Positions 8,877 through 17,799 of a stretch of 64,000 nucleotides of DNA are shown piece after piece (within the stretch, counting starts at the first letter, position 1; every line of letters begins with the position of its first letter). The DNA comes from Ruegeria haliotis (GTDB taxonomy: Bacteria > Pseudomonadota > Alphaproteobacteria > Rhodobacterales > Rhodobacteraceae), in contig NZ_JABXWT010000011.1 of assembly GCF_013377785.1 (NCBI RefSeq), forward strand, positions 1 through 64,000, written 5' to 3'. A model generated the notes under the pieces. It searched no databases. It saw only the letters and a program-made list of their open reading frames with translations, and was not told where the DNA came from. The translations under genes and the position numbers were made by a program.

Positions 8877-10196
8877 ATGAACGACCAGATGAAGACTGAA
8901 GCTAAAACAAAGCGTTATGAAGCAACTACCGGACCACTGGTTTCGGTCGCCATGTCCAATTTCAATGGATCCGCCTATCTTGAAGCGGCGATCACGTCTA
9001 TTCTCAACCAATCCCATACGGCGCTTGAACTGATCGTCGTTGACGACGCCTCGACTGATGACAGCCTTGAGATTTTGCACCAAATGGCCGCTCTCGACGA
9101 CCGTCTCATACCAATTGCTCTGAATAAGAACCTGGGCCCCGCAGGCGCCCGCAATGTCGCGTTGGAGGCGGCGCACGGAGAGTGGGTCGCAATTATCGAT
9201 GCCGACGACCTTATCCACTCACAGCGGATCGAACGTCTGCTTGCCGCGGCAGAGCAATTGGGGGCAGATGCGATTGCCGATGACCTGCTGAGTTTCGGAT
9301 CTACGGATGTCGCAGGTCAGACCCTGTTGGGGCATGATCAGACTCAGGGCCCTCAGCGCCTGACGGCTGCAAGACTGATCCACAGCGACACAGTGGTCAC
9401 TGGACTGGCCTCTCTCGGCTACCTGAAACCGATGGTTCGCCGCGACGCTCTGGGTTCGCTTCGATATGATGATACCCTGCGGATTGGCGAGGATTTTGAT
9501 CTCTATTGCCGCCTGCTGCTCGGCGGCGCCAACTTTGTGATTCTGCCGGATCCGACCTATCTATATCGGCGGCACGCAGGATCGGCGTCGCATCGACTGT
9601 CTACCGGGTCGCTTAACCGGCTGATCGCAGCGCACGAGACATTGGCCGAAAGTGCTGCAACCAAACACCCAAACGACGATGAACTGCTGTTACAACTTGC
9701 CCAACGCAAGGCGCGTCTTGAGAGGGCACTGCGCTATCAACATCTTGTCGCCGAGCTCAAGACACATGGAGTGCTGACCACTGGGCGGCACCTCTGGCGC
9801 GATCCTGCTCTGCTGCGTAACATCCTCAACAGTCTGAATGACCGCAGACGACGCGTAACCCTGTCAGCCCGGCGCCAGCGCTCGGGCGACACTAAGACCA
9901 TTGTACTAGCCGCCCCGGATCGACTGGATCATGTGTCCGCCCCGCCGGATGCTGTGCGCATTTCGGTGAGCGTTGCACCCACTCTGGATAACAATACTTG
10001 GCCCGCACGGGGCACAATGGCTCGCCAGCTTGTTGAACTGGCAAGCCGAGGACCAATCGACGTCATTGCAGAAGGCCTCGCGGGTGTGGACGCGTTGGGG
10101 TATCTGCCCACATGGCGCTCGACCCGCCTTTCGATAAGAAAGCAGGACACCGGCACCACCTTAATCCCCCGCAACGTGGTTTTGGAGCTTTCATAG
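8877..10196 (+). CDS. Glycosyltransferase family 2, ExoO-like, with extra C-terminal region
   Basis: A 439-residue protein. The first 290 or so residues form a GT-A fold of family 2: VSVAMSNFNGSAYLEAAI, the VVDDASTDDS nucleotide-binding loop, the metal-binding IDADD and the ExoO-type segment LGYLKPMVRRDALGSLRYDDTLRIGEDFDLY. The GED is the family's ED motif. About 140 further residues resemble nothing I recognise. ExoO adds a glucose to the succinoglycan repeat in rhizobia, and a similar cytoplasmic, lipid-linked acceptor is likely. The ATG at 8877 is preferred; a TTG at 8841 is in frame. The gene converges on another ExoO-like gene with a six-base gap. Donor sugar is unknown. Confidence 0.85.
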   Translation: MNDQMKTEAKTKRYEATTGPLVSVAMSNFNGSAYLEAAITSILNQSHTALELIVVDDASTDDSLEILHQMAALDDRLIPIALNKNLGPAGARNVALEAAHGEWVAIIDADDLIHSQRIERLLAAAEQLGADAIADDLLSFGSTDVAGQTLLGHDQTQGPQRLTAARLIHSDTVVTGLASLGYLKPMVRRDALGSLRYDDTLRIGEDFDLYCRLLLGGANFVILPDPTYLYRRHAGSASHRLSTGSLNRLIAAHETLAESAATKHPNDDELLLQLAQRKARLERALRYQHLVAELKTHGVLTTGRHLWRDPALLRNILNSLNDRRRRVTLSARRQRSGDTKTIVLAAPDRLDHVSAPPDAVRISVSVAPTLDNNTWPARGTMARQLVELASRGPIDVIAEGLAGVDALGYLPTWRSTRLSIRKQDTGTTLIPRNVVLELS

Positions 10197-10202
10197 AGGC
10201 AG

Positions 10203-11192
10203 TCATAACCCGTCTGGGGGCAACAGCAATCTTGATCCGTCTTTCGAGGCCGTATCCCCGGCCATCTGGTCCAGATTCAGTTTATCCCGCACGATTTGAC
10301 GAACCACCGGCCAGGCACGATCCCCTGCACCGAACAAGTATTGAAGCGCCGCCACAATCCCCTGCCGTCGACGCAGATCAAGACAGACACGGTGGTCTCT
10401 CTTGTACCGAACGTCCCTGAGATGTGCTTGCATAGCTCGGGTCAAATTCGGAGATTGCCCCCCCGCGTCGAGATGGGATTCAAGCGCCGTCTGCAACGCC
10501 CCCAAATCCGCCGCGCTGTGCTGCGCGCTGATGGAGTCGGACCGTACCACTGCCGCATATCCGGGCCGGCAGGTCACGCGCATCCGCGCGCCAGCCAGCA
10601 TCATCCGGACATAGAGATCATAGTCTTCGCCAAGCCTCAACGAGGGATCGTAGCGCAGCTTGTGTTTGTCCAGAAACGCGCGTGAAAGCACCGGTTTCAG
10701 AAAACCCAGCTCTCCGCGCGAAACGCCATTTTGGCGCAAGTTGCCCAAAACAAACTCGGTCGGTTCAAGCAGGGTGAAGTCGGGCGCAATCGTCGACCAG
10801 TCTTGCGAGATTGCCGTTGTCAGATACTCCGGGGTCACGAACGCGATGTTATCGGCGACCATCTCGCAATGCTGGCAAGATAAAAGTAGGTCTAGCCGCC
10901 CCGGTATGAACACATCGTCCGAGTCCAGTATTGCGACATATTCGGACATCGCTGCATCCAAGGCACGGTTACGCGCTGCCGCAGGTCCCTGATTGACGGC
11001 CTGCCGAATCAACCGCACGCGCAGGTCGCGTTCGGCTTCCTCGTTTGCGGCCGTACATGTGCCGTCGTCGGATGCGTCATCGACAACAATTACCTCGGCC
11101 GTTTGCGGCTGTTCCAAAGCGGAACGGATCGCCCGTGCCAAGGTGGACTGCGCATTGAATGCAGCAATTATGACTGTGACGCATGCAGACAT
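10203..11192 (-). CDS. Glycosyltransferase family 2, ExoO-like
   Basis: A 329-residue GT2 enzyme. Visible motifs are VTVIIAAFNAQSTLARAIRSAL, the VVDDASDDGT loop, the metal-binding LDSDD and LGFLKPVLSRAFLD...LRYDPSLRLGEDYDLYVRMMLAG near residue 200. The last segment matches both ExoO and the neighbouring product of 8877-10196, so the two are paralogues facing each other across six bases. Its length matches rhizobial ExoO well. It should add one sugar to the lipid-linked repeat unit in the cytoplasm. The two copies may add neighbouring residues of the same type, which is inference only. Confidence 0.85.
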   Translation of the reverse strand: MSACVTVIIAAFNAQSTLARAIRSALEQPQTAEVIVVDDASDDGTCTAANEEAERDLRVRLIRQAVNQGPAAARNRALDAAMSEYVAILDSDDVFIPGRLDLLLSCQHCEMVADNIAFVTPEYLTTAISQDWSTIAPDFTLLEPTEFVLGNLRQNGVSRGELGFLKPVLSRAFLDKHKLRYDPSLRLGEDYDLYVRMMLAGARMRVTCRPGYAAVVRSDSISAQHSAADLGALQTALESHLDAGGQSPNLTRAMQAHLRDVRYKRDHRVCLDLRRRQGIVAALQYLFGAGDRAWPVVRQIVRDKLNLDQMAGDTASKDGSRLLLPPDGL

Positions 11193-11390
11193 TGGATTCA
11201 GTTCAGCCGGTGCAAAGTAAGAGGGCGGCCCCTAAGGACGCCAACGGGATAGAGTATCCCCAGCCGCTGTCCAAGCGCCTCTGGTAAAAGACATGCAGCG
11301 TCAGCATTCCTTTGCCTGCTTTGCGCCTGTATCATGCATTCCCGACGATCAGACCGCATTCGTGAAGCCGGTTGGATCATCTTGCTACCG

Positions 11391-11639
11391 TCAGACGTCA
11401 GTCTCCTGAGAGGCCCGCGCAGACGGTGCAGTTGGTGTTTCGTCTTCCGATGCGCGCATCTTGCGCTTTCGCTCAATCGCCAGCAGCGCAATGATCAAGA
11501 CAAAAGCAAGCTGCAGTGCGATCGTGATGGCAACAACGAACAAAATCAGCTGGGGTGTCTCGAATCCGGCCAGTATGCCAATCACCGCCGAAAGGATGAT
11601 GGACAGAAAGAGACCCGCGATGAATATCGGTAACTGCAT
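11391..11639 (-). CDS. Small inner-membrane protein, possibly ExoX/SyrA-like regulator
   Basis: An 82-residue protein with two clear membrane segments (about residues 3-23 and 31-52) followed by a polar, charged tail (ERKRKMRASEDETPT...). Size, two-helix layout and position inside an exo cluster fit ExoX/SyrA-type proteins, small membrane factors that lower or modulate exopolysaccharide output by acting on ExoY-type enzymes. Residue-level similarity is too weak for me to be sure. The ATG at 11639 begins the first hydrophobic helix; an upstream frame to 11684 adds an uncharacteristic polar segment. It sits between two leftward glycosyltransferase genes but is separated from each by about 200 bases. 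It could also be a simple uncharacterised membrane protein. Confidence 0.55.
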   Translation of the reverse strand: MQLPIFIAGLFLSIILSAVIGILAGFETPQLILFVVAITIALQLAFVLIIALLAIERKRKMRASEDETPTAPSARASQETDV

Positions 11640-11840
11640 CGATTTCCCCAAGGCCCAGACCCTTATTCGAGCCTCGTTGCCCACATCGTTTGAGCAAGCC
11701 TACAGCAAAAATACCGCAGGTCACCACTCAAATCTCGACCCAGCTCTCGCTGTCTGATGGATAATTCCAAGTGGCTACGAAACAAATCCAGAATTTTGTG
11801 GCCTCAGCGGCCCTGTCACCCGAGCTAACCCGCCACCAGG

Positions 11841-14800
11841 TCAGCCTGCGCGCGCCTTATCCCGAGGCGCGCCGTATACCGCCACCTCTCGAAACCCGAT
11901 CAGAGCGGCGATTGTGCCGAGATGGAGCGCTCCGCGCAACAAGTTGGAATTGCGCCGGGCAGTGAAAGGCGCGTTAAGAAGTGCAAAAACAATGCAATAG
12001 AAAACCTTGGCAAATGCAAGCGGCAGCATCAGCAGACGTGCTTTGAATCCACGCCGGTTGCGCAACAGGCTTCCGTGCGTTTGACCCATCCGGAACCGCC
12101 GCTTCACCAACCAAGAGATCGTTGCTCGCTCTGGCGCAACTGGTTCTTCCACAGTGGCACATGGTGCAAAGGCAAGCCGTGCGCCGTCCTCCATTGCCTC
12201 TTGGAAGAACGCCGTATCTTCGCCGCCGGAAACGCCGCGTGCCAAGTCGAACCGTCGACCGGCGAGAGTCTGGCTGCCAAGGTCCATGATCACATTGCAG
12301 CTATGGCCGACAATCGGTCGACCGTCCTGAGTGCGCTCGGGGTTGGTGTCGTGAATACGCAGAGACCTCATCCAAACAGGCGCGTCCGGCCCATAGACTG
12401 CGCGGACGGGTCCGACGACCACCTCGGCATCTGTTTCGAACAATCTTGTGACAAGTGTGTTCAGCCAATTCGGCGGGGCCAGCTCATCATCATCGATAAA
12501 GGCGAACGCCCGCAACCCGCGTTGCTCGGCCTCCTCCAAAGCAGCATTGCGCGCGATTGAGATGTTGCCGCAAGGGGCGAAGCGGTAGACCACGTCATGC
12601 CGAGAACCATTGGCAAATCGATCCACGAGGCCACGCGCACTGGGGCCGTCGTCGTTGTCGACTACAATGATCGTAAGGCGCGTACCGTCTGGAAGGTTCT
12701 GAAGCTCCAGCGTGCCGAGCGTGTCGAACAAGCTGGCCCGCCGGTATGTGCAGATCCCCACCGCGATCTGATCAACGGGAAACGCTGTCTCTCGGGCGAT
12801 GAATTGCGGTTCGGGAATGCCGCCAGCCCTGGCTGGGCGTTTCAACAGCTGTCGCCAGAATCCGGTCGACCATCCAAGGTGCATAACAGCCGCAATCGGC
12901 CCGCCCCACAGTGCCATTGGATCACGGCATGACAACGCCAGTGCAGCGCCGCCAGTCAGGCATGCAGAAATCCACATCAAAACGGGCAGCGCAAACAAAA
13001 GGAATAGCGGGGCCAGTACCACTGACACCAGCATGGGCGCGATGGATATCATCGCCAGTTGGCGCAAACGAGGCCTTTGACGATGTTTCAGCATGGTACG
13101 CGCCCGGCCAGCGCCAAAGTTGAAATACTGCCAAAAAAGCGCGGATATTGAGTTTCGCGGTAGGTACTCGAGCCGAGTGCGCGACGTCATCCAGATCCGA
13201 TACCCCGACTGTGTCAGCCGCATATCCAACTCGGCATCTTCATTATGTGCAAACCCTGCGTCATAGCCACCAACAAATCGGAACGCATCAAGTCGCATCA
13301 AGGCGTGATGCCCATGATCAACAAACTGCTCGGAACCGCCACGCCGATGCGCCGCGCCGCCGTTCCCCAGCCGTGAATTCTGTGTCAGGGCTATGGCACG
13401 TTGTATTTGCGTCGTTCCAACCGCATGCATCGACACAACAACGCTGGCGGCTCCGGTCCTGCTGGCCTCTTCCAACAGAATGTCTGCGTAATCCTCTGGA
13501 TAGCGGGCATGCGCATCCATTCGGATCAACCAATCCATACCTTCCCCGTGCAGGTCGCATGCGGCGTTCAACGCCGCACTTTGCAGACGGGCCGGGTTGT
13601 CCATCAGTCGTATGTCGAAATCCGGCAAAGCCGCAATCCGATCCCTGACGATATCTTGCGTGCCGTCATTTGAACCGCCATCCGCGATCACCAATCGCAC
13701 TGGTGCGCCGAGGATTTTCTGGCGTTGAAAAAATCCGACCAGCCCGTCGATCACATCGGCAATATGAGGCGCTTCGTTCAAGGTTGGCACTACAATCAGC
13801 ACGGCAGCTCGCGACATGTCACACGGCGCGCTGATCAAGCTGACACTTTTGCCAGTGATAGCATCAACAAGATTGCGAGCCTCGTTTGGTGTGGTCCTCC
13901 ACACGTCGTCTGGCACGGCATTCTGTACCGATCTCAATCGATCCATGGCGGCAGGGGTTAACCTGTCGAACATGTCAATCACCGCTGCCTCATCGGCTGT
14001 GTCGAGTATCAGGCCAGTTCCAAGATCACTCAGACGTCGCGCGGTTTCTGTCCCCGCCAGCGCGATCGGCGGAACGCGGTTCAGACCGCTTTCGTATAGG
14101 CGGTTCGGCAACAGCCAGTCCGAATTCTGTCCCTTGTCGTACCGGTCAACCAACCACGCCAGATCGACGTCACCATAGATCGCTTTCAGGTCGGACGGAT
14201 AGGAATAGGGACCATCGAACACCAGATCAGGGTTGCTCTCCACGACTCTGTGAAACTCGGGCATCTCGTCAAGCGCCGGTATTCCACGTAAAACCACCCT
14301 GAAACGCCCGGGCCTTGCGCGCGTCTGTGCATCAAGGCAATGCAGAGAAAATTGGCACCTGAGAATCCCGAACCAGCCGATCTGCAGCGGGTTATTTTCC
14401 GCAATTGCATGGCGCCTTTCACGTGATCCAGAGGGTTCCAGATCCACGGTCACCACTTTGTTTTCAACCAAATGCACGGGGGCATCGCATTGCTGATAGG
14501 CGTCAAAATGCTCTCGCTGAAAGGCCGGGGACGAAACTATGACAGTATCGACGTGACGACACAGTCGGCGTTCGACCGCACGCATGGTTTTTGCCTTGAA
14601 CGATTGTCCGACCATGAGGCGATGAATGTCGAGAACCTCATATACCAGCCGTACGGGGTGGTTTGACCACATCATTCGCTTTAGCGGTGCAGCCAGCGCC
14701 AGCATCTCAAGATTGCGGCACAAGATCGTGTCCGGGGCTGGCAAGTCCTTGAATGTCGCACGCAATTTCAGGCGTTGCCGCAATACGGTCAGCGCACGCT

Positions 14801-15029
14801 GCATCATCCGGCCATTATGGGTTTGACCAAGTTCCATCGCGGTTTCCGGAAGGGCGCTAGATCGGCGCCGGAACCCGGCGACCGAGACATCCGCGCCACC
14901 CATGCGCAGAGTGTCCACCCGGCGCCAGATGGCCGCGTCATCAAGATCATGCGCGAGATAAAGAATGCGTATTTTAGACCTGAACGGTTCGCAGACCCGC
15001 CCGGTTTCGCTGTTTCTGACTGTCGCCAT
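11841..15029 (-). CDS. Tripartite glycosyltransferase fusion, ExoL-ExoA-ExoM-like
   Basis: One uninterrupted frame of 1062 residues containing three enzymes. Residues 17-395 form a GT-B enzyme like ExoL (IRILYLAHDLDDAAIWRRVDTLR; WLLPNRLYESGLNRVPPIA). Residues 406-735 are an ExoA-like GT2 (VLIVVPTLNEAPHIADVIDG, IADGGSNDGT, MDAHARYPEDYA, NEDAELDMRL) with two membrane helices at about 657-700. Residues 750-1060 are an ExoM-like GT2 (VGICTYRRASLFDTL, VVDNDDGPSA, FIDDDELAPPNWL, SGGEDTAFF) with a hydrophobic C-terminal segment. In Sinorhizobium exoL, exoA and exoM are separate adjacent genes in this order, so the chain looks like a fusion of that operon segment. It would add up to three consecutive sugars at the inner membrane. 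The gene is divergent from the flippase gene. Confidence 0.9.
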   Translation of the reverse strand: MATVRNSETGRVCEPFRSKIRILYLAHDLDDAAIWRRVDTLRMGGADVSVAGFRRRSSALPETAMELGQTHNGRMMQRALTVLRQRLKLRATFKDLPAPDTILCRNLEMLALAAPLKRMMWSNHPVRLVYEVLDIHRLMVGQSFKAKTMRAVERRLCRHVDTVIVSSPAFQREHFDAYQQCDAPVHLVENKVVTVDLEPSGSRERRHAIAENNPLQIGWFGILRCQFSLHCLDAQTRARPGRFRVVLRGIPALDEMPEFHRVVESNPDLVFDGPYSYPSDLKAIYGDVDLAWLVDRYDKGQNSDWLLPNRLYESGLNRVPPIALAGTETARRLSDLGTGLILDTADEAAVIDMFDRLTPAAMDRLRSVQNAVPDDVWRTTPNEARNLVDAITGKSVSLISAPCDMSRAAVLIVVPTLNEAPHIADVIDGLVGFFQRQKILGAPVRLVIADGGSNDGTQDIVRDRIAALPDFDIRLMDNPARLQSAALNAACDLHGEGMDWLIRMDAHARYPEDYADILLEEASRTGAASVVVSMHAVGTTQIQRAIALTQNSRLGNGGAAHRRGGSEQFVDHGHHALMRLDAFRFVGGYDAGFAHNEDAELDMRLTQSGYRIWMTSRTRLEYLPRNSISALFWQYFNFGAGRARTMLKHRQRPRLRQLAMISIAPMLVSVVLAPLFLLFALPVLMWISACLTGGAALALSCRDPMALWGGPIAAVMHLGWSTGFWRQLLKRPARAGGIPEPQFIARETAFPVDQIAVGICTYRRASLFDTLGTLELQNLPDGTRLTIIVVDNDDGPSARGLVDRFANGSRHDVVYRFAPCGNISIARNAALEEAEQRGLRAFAFIDDDELAPPNWLNTLVTRLFETDAEVVVGPVRAVYGPDAPVWMRSLRIHDTNPERTQDGRPIVGHSCNVIMDLGSQTLAGRRFDLARGVSGGEDTAFFQEAMEDGARLAFAPCATVEEPVAPERATISWLVKRRFRMGQTHGSLLRNRRGFKARLLMLPLAFAKVFYCIVFALLNAPFTARRNSNLLRGALHLGTIAALIGFREVAVYGAPRDKARAG

Positions 15030-15379
15030 GGATCGTACATCCCGTCGCAGAAAAGCCCATGAACCGCAGCTAGAAGGTCGCGCTGGTCATTGTCAAAGCA
15101 GAGTCATGCAACCGGCGAAACCGAGCCGGTCCGGTGTCACTGAATGAGCAAGAAACCGTCCATCATGAGAGATTTTCGGCATGTTAACGAATTTACGCAC
15201 GCAACTTGCAGATGAGTGATGTTCAGAGCCCCTGCACGGCACGCAGGCACTATTTTGTCACTGTCGGTGTCTAGTTTGGCAGGAAGTCGCTGAAAAAGAT
15301 GCTGCGTCTGCAAAGGGCGGGCGAGTCCCGGCAGGCCATGCAATTCTCGGCGAGTCAGCACGACGGAAAGACCTAGTAC
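15030..15379. other. Intergenic region between the fusion gene and the flippase gene
   Basis: About 350 bases with no gene that I can support; it must carry two divergent promoters. A low-GC patch with ATGTTAAC at about 15182-15189 repeats a segment found upstream of exoY (7975-7982). No clear terminator or riboswitch is visible. Confidence 0.5.
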
Positions 15380-16900
15380 ATGGCTCAACGCGAATCTCAT
15401 GAGGCGGTCGAAACGGCTGCTCAGGATACCTACGGCGGAACCGTCGTGCGAGGCAGCCTTTACACCGGACTCAGCCAATGCGTTGCAGTCGGGTGTCAGA
15501 TCGGGTCGGTCCTTATTCTGTCGCGGCTGCTGATGCCCGCCGATTTCGGACTGATCGCGATGATTGGCCCGATCATTGCTTTTTTGTCTCTGTTCAAGGA
15601 AATGGGCCTTTTGCAGGCCGTCATACAAAAACAAACACTGACATACGGGCAGCTCAACGCGCTGTTCTGGATCAATTTGGGTGTCAGCCTCACTCTGACA
15701 GTTCTTTTGATTGCTTTGGCGCCGCTGGCCGCAGCATTCTACAACCAGCCCGACCTGACATGGTTGATCCGGGTCATGGCGCTGAACATGGTAATCACCG
15801 CCCTTGGCGCACAGCATTTCGCCTTGCTCAATCGTCGCATGATTTTTGGCAGGATCGCCATAACCGCAAGCGTCGCTTCGCTGTGCACCCTGTCGACATC
15901 GATCTTCTTTGCGCTTGTTTCACCCACGCCCTGGGCGCTGGTGGCAGGCACGCTGGTCGGCGGAACCGTCGGGGCAATGCTGGTTTGGATCTGGGTGCCA
16001 TGGCGGCCATCGCGTCCGGCGCTGGCGCCCGGAACGGCTGAACTGCTGGGCTTTGGCGCCGGGGTAACAGGATTCAAACTGGCAAATTTTCTGTCGCGCA
16101 ATCTCGACAACATCCTGATTGGCCGCGTCTGGGGCGGGGCTGCATTGGGGTTTTATGATAGGGCCTATAAGCTGATCCTGTTCCCGCTGGACCGTGTCGC
16201 GCAGCCGCTTTCACAGGTTATGGTGCCGGTTCTGTCTCGGATGCAGGACGAACCCTATCGATATGCGCATGCGTTTTTCCGCGTTTTCGGGCTTATGCAA
16301 CTTGCTGTTCTGCCGGGTGTCGCGGCCATGACAGGGATGGCGGACACAGCCGTTCCCTTCCTGTTGGGCGCGCAATGGGCAGACAGCGCCCCGATCTTTG
16401 CGGCACTGGGCATCGCCGCGCTGGCGCAGCCGCTGGCGAATCCGACAGGCTGGCTGTTTGTTAGTCAGGGGCGCACGACCGAAATGGGCTGGTGGGGCCT
16501 GACCGCTGCTGTGGTCACTTGTGGCGCATTCGTTTGGGGTGTGCAGTACGGTGTTCAGGAACTGGCGATGGCCTATGCCGGGGTCACGATGTTAAAGCTG
16601 TTTCCACTATGGCTCCTTGTCAGTCGTAAGGGACCTATAGGCCGCGACAGCATTCGCAAGCGCATTCTGCCGATCTTTTGCGCGGGGCTTGCGGCTTATG
16701 TAATTGTTCTTACCGTTCAATCTTCGTTGCCGGGTCGCGCCGTTCTAAAACTGCTGTGCGGTGTTGCCATCAGCTACGCGGTTTTCGCGGGCGTACTGAC
16801 CCTCAGCCAATATGGGCGGGAGATTTTGGTCGAGTTGAAAACCCTCATCTTCAAAGCGCCGCAAGAGATACGCAAACACCGCGCAAAGAGGCCAGCATGA
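15380..16900 (+). CDS. exoT: Repeat-unit flippase, Wzx/ExoT-like
   Basis: A 506-residue membrane protein with about 12 to 14 helices, of the polysaccharide transport (MOP/WzxC-like) family. Family features include the opening segment YGGTVVRGSLYTGLSQCVAVGCQIGSVLILSRLLMPADFGLIAMIG and FLSRNLDNILIGRVWGGAALGFYDRAYKLILFP near residues 230-275. It moves the undecaprenyl-linked repeat unit from the cytoplasmic to the periplasmic face for the ExoQ-like polymerase. It is divergent from the glycosyltransferase fusion. The next gene's possible start codons lie at its 3' end, so the two may form one transcript. The start at 15380 is an ATG with an upstream purine-rich GGAAAGA. Confidence 0.85.
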   Translation: MAQRESHEAVETAAQDTYGGTVVRGSLYTGLSQCVAVGCQIGSVLILSRLLMPADFGLIAMIGPIIAFLSLFKEMGLLQAVIQKQTLTYGQLNALFWINLGVSLTLTVLLIALAPLAAAFYNQPDLTWLIRVMALNMVITALGAQHFALLNRRMIFGRIAITASVASLCTLSTSIFFALVSPTPWALVAGTLVGGTVGAMLVWIWVPWRPSRPALAPGTAELLGFGAGVTGFKLANFLSRNLDNILIGRVWGGAALGFYDRAYKLILFPLDRVAQPLSQVMVPVLSRMQDEPYRYAHAFFRVFGLMQLAVLPGVAAMTGMADTAVPFLLGAQWADSAPIFAALGIAALAQPLANPTGWLFVSQGRTTEMGWWGLTAAVVTCGAFVWGVQYGVQELAMAYAGVTMLKLFPLWLLVSRKGPIGRDSIRKRILPIFCAGLAAYVIVLTVQSSLPGRAVLKLLCGVAISYAVFAGVLTLSQYGREILVELKTLIFKAPQEIRKHRAKRPA

Positions 16901-16943
16901 TCCGAACCGAAACCCTCCCTTCCGCTACGCTGCGTCCGCACGA

Positions 16944-17732
16944 GTGCCGCTGCATCCCAAGATCGGAGTTTCTGTCTTGATCGGAGTTTCTGTCTTGCCG
17001 GGCCTGACTCAGATTACAACCGAGCTTGGCTGGAGGGTCTCACCCGGTCGAATGATCGACCGGGCGCATCCCAGAGCCGATCCTCAGCTTGAGGACGTTT
17101 ATCTCCGGCGAGGGCTTATTCTGATTCACATCCCCAAAAATGCGGGCACTTCGGTTGAGGGCGCACTGTTTGGATACCGGGTCCGTCATCGGACATGGCG
17201 AGAGATCAGCGCTATGTGCCCACGCGCCTGGCGGAGGCTTCCAAAAATAGCAATCTTGCGCGATCCAATTGATCGGTTTCTGTCTGCGTTCGATTATCTC
17301 AAGACCGGCGGACGCAATGAAACAGATCGCAGGTTCAGTGCCAGACTCATCGGCTCGCAGACCATCGATGCGTTCATCGACCGGCTGTCAACCAGCAGGA
17401 CCTTTCGCAACACAACTATGCGCTATTTTCACTTCTGCCCTCAGGTAGATTATGTGTGCGACAGCAAAACCGTTATGGTCGATACATTGATCCCGTTTCC
17501 AGATATGGCCAGAGGACTGTCTGAATTCACGGGTGTCGATCCCGGCCTGTTGACCCATTCAAACAAAACGTCCGGCCCGCGCACGCTTAAATCTGATCTT
17601 ACGCAATCGCGGATTGACCAACTCCTCACCTTCTATTCTGCGGATGCCGACCTATACGCTCAGGTTTGCAAAGAGTGGCCGGCGACCCCGCAACGAAGGG
17701 CTCATCGTGAAAGCGGGGTTGCCGGACAATGA
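16944..17732 (+). CDS. Sulfotransferase (PAPS-dependent), start uncertain
   Basis: A protein of up to 262 residues with the sulfotransferase fold. The 5'-phosphosulfate loop reads HIPKNAGTSVEGALFGY, and the 3'-phosphate segment reads ILRDPIDRFLSAFDYLKTGG, both spaced as in the Sulfotransfer_2 type. It should transfer sulfate from PAPS to a sugar hydroxyl, and the context points to the exopolysaccharide or its lipid-linked repeat unit. The start is unclear: a GTG at 16944 opens the longest frame, but an ATG at 17052 leaves the whole conserved domain and excludes an 18-base perfect tandem repeat (16961-16996). An ATG at 16897 runs into a stop at 16978 in another frame. No signal peptide is convincing, so a cytoplasmic site is likely. 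Confidence 0.8.
   Translation: MPLHPKIGVSVLIGVSVLPGLTQITTELGWRVSPGRMIDRAHPRADPQLEDVYLRRGLILIHIPKNAGTSVEGALFGYRVRHRTWREISAMCPRAWRRLPKIAILRDPIDRFLSAFDYLKTGGRNETDRRFSARLIGSQTIDAFIDRLSTSRTFRNTTMRYFHFCPQVDYVCDSKTVMVDTLIPFPDMARGLSEFTGVDPGLLTHSNKTSGPRTLKSDLTQSRIDQLLTFYSADADLYAQVCKEWPATPQRRAHRESGVAGQ
16961..16996. repeat. Perfect 18-base tandem duplication
   Basis: The unit GATCGGAGTTTCTGTCTT occurs twice without a gap. It falls inside the uncertain 5' part of the sulfotransferase reading frame, where it would encode IGVSVL twice. The length is a multiple of three, so copy-number change would not shift the frame. It may be a recent slippage event in non-coding leader DNA. Confidence 0.9.
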
Positions 17733-17799
17733 AAAGCGCCACGTTTCGTAAACTGTCGATACGCGCAGCATGCCTGCGCCATAAAGCAAGGGTGTAAAC

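Noticed and set aside
15137..15817. Minus-strand open frame of 226 codons in the gap upstream of the flippase gene
   Set aside because: Most of it is antisense to the flippase gene, is rich in Gln/Arg/His as shadows usually are, and has no family features.
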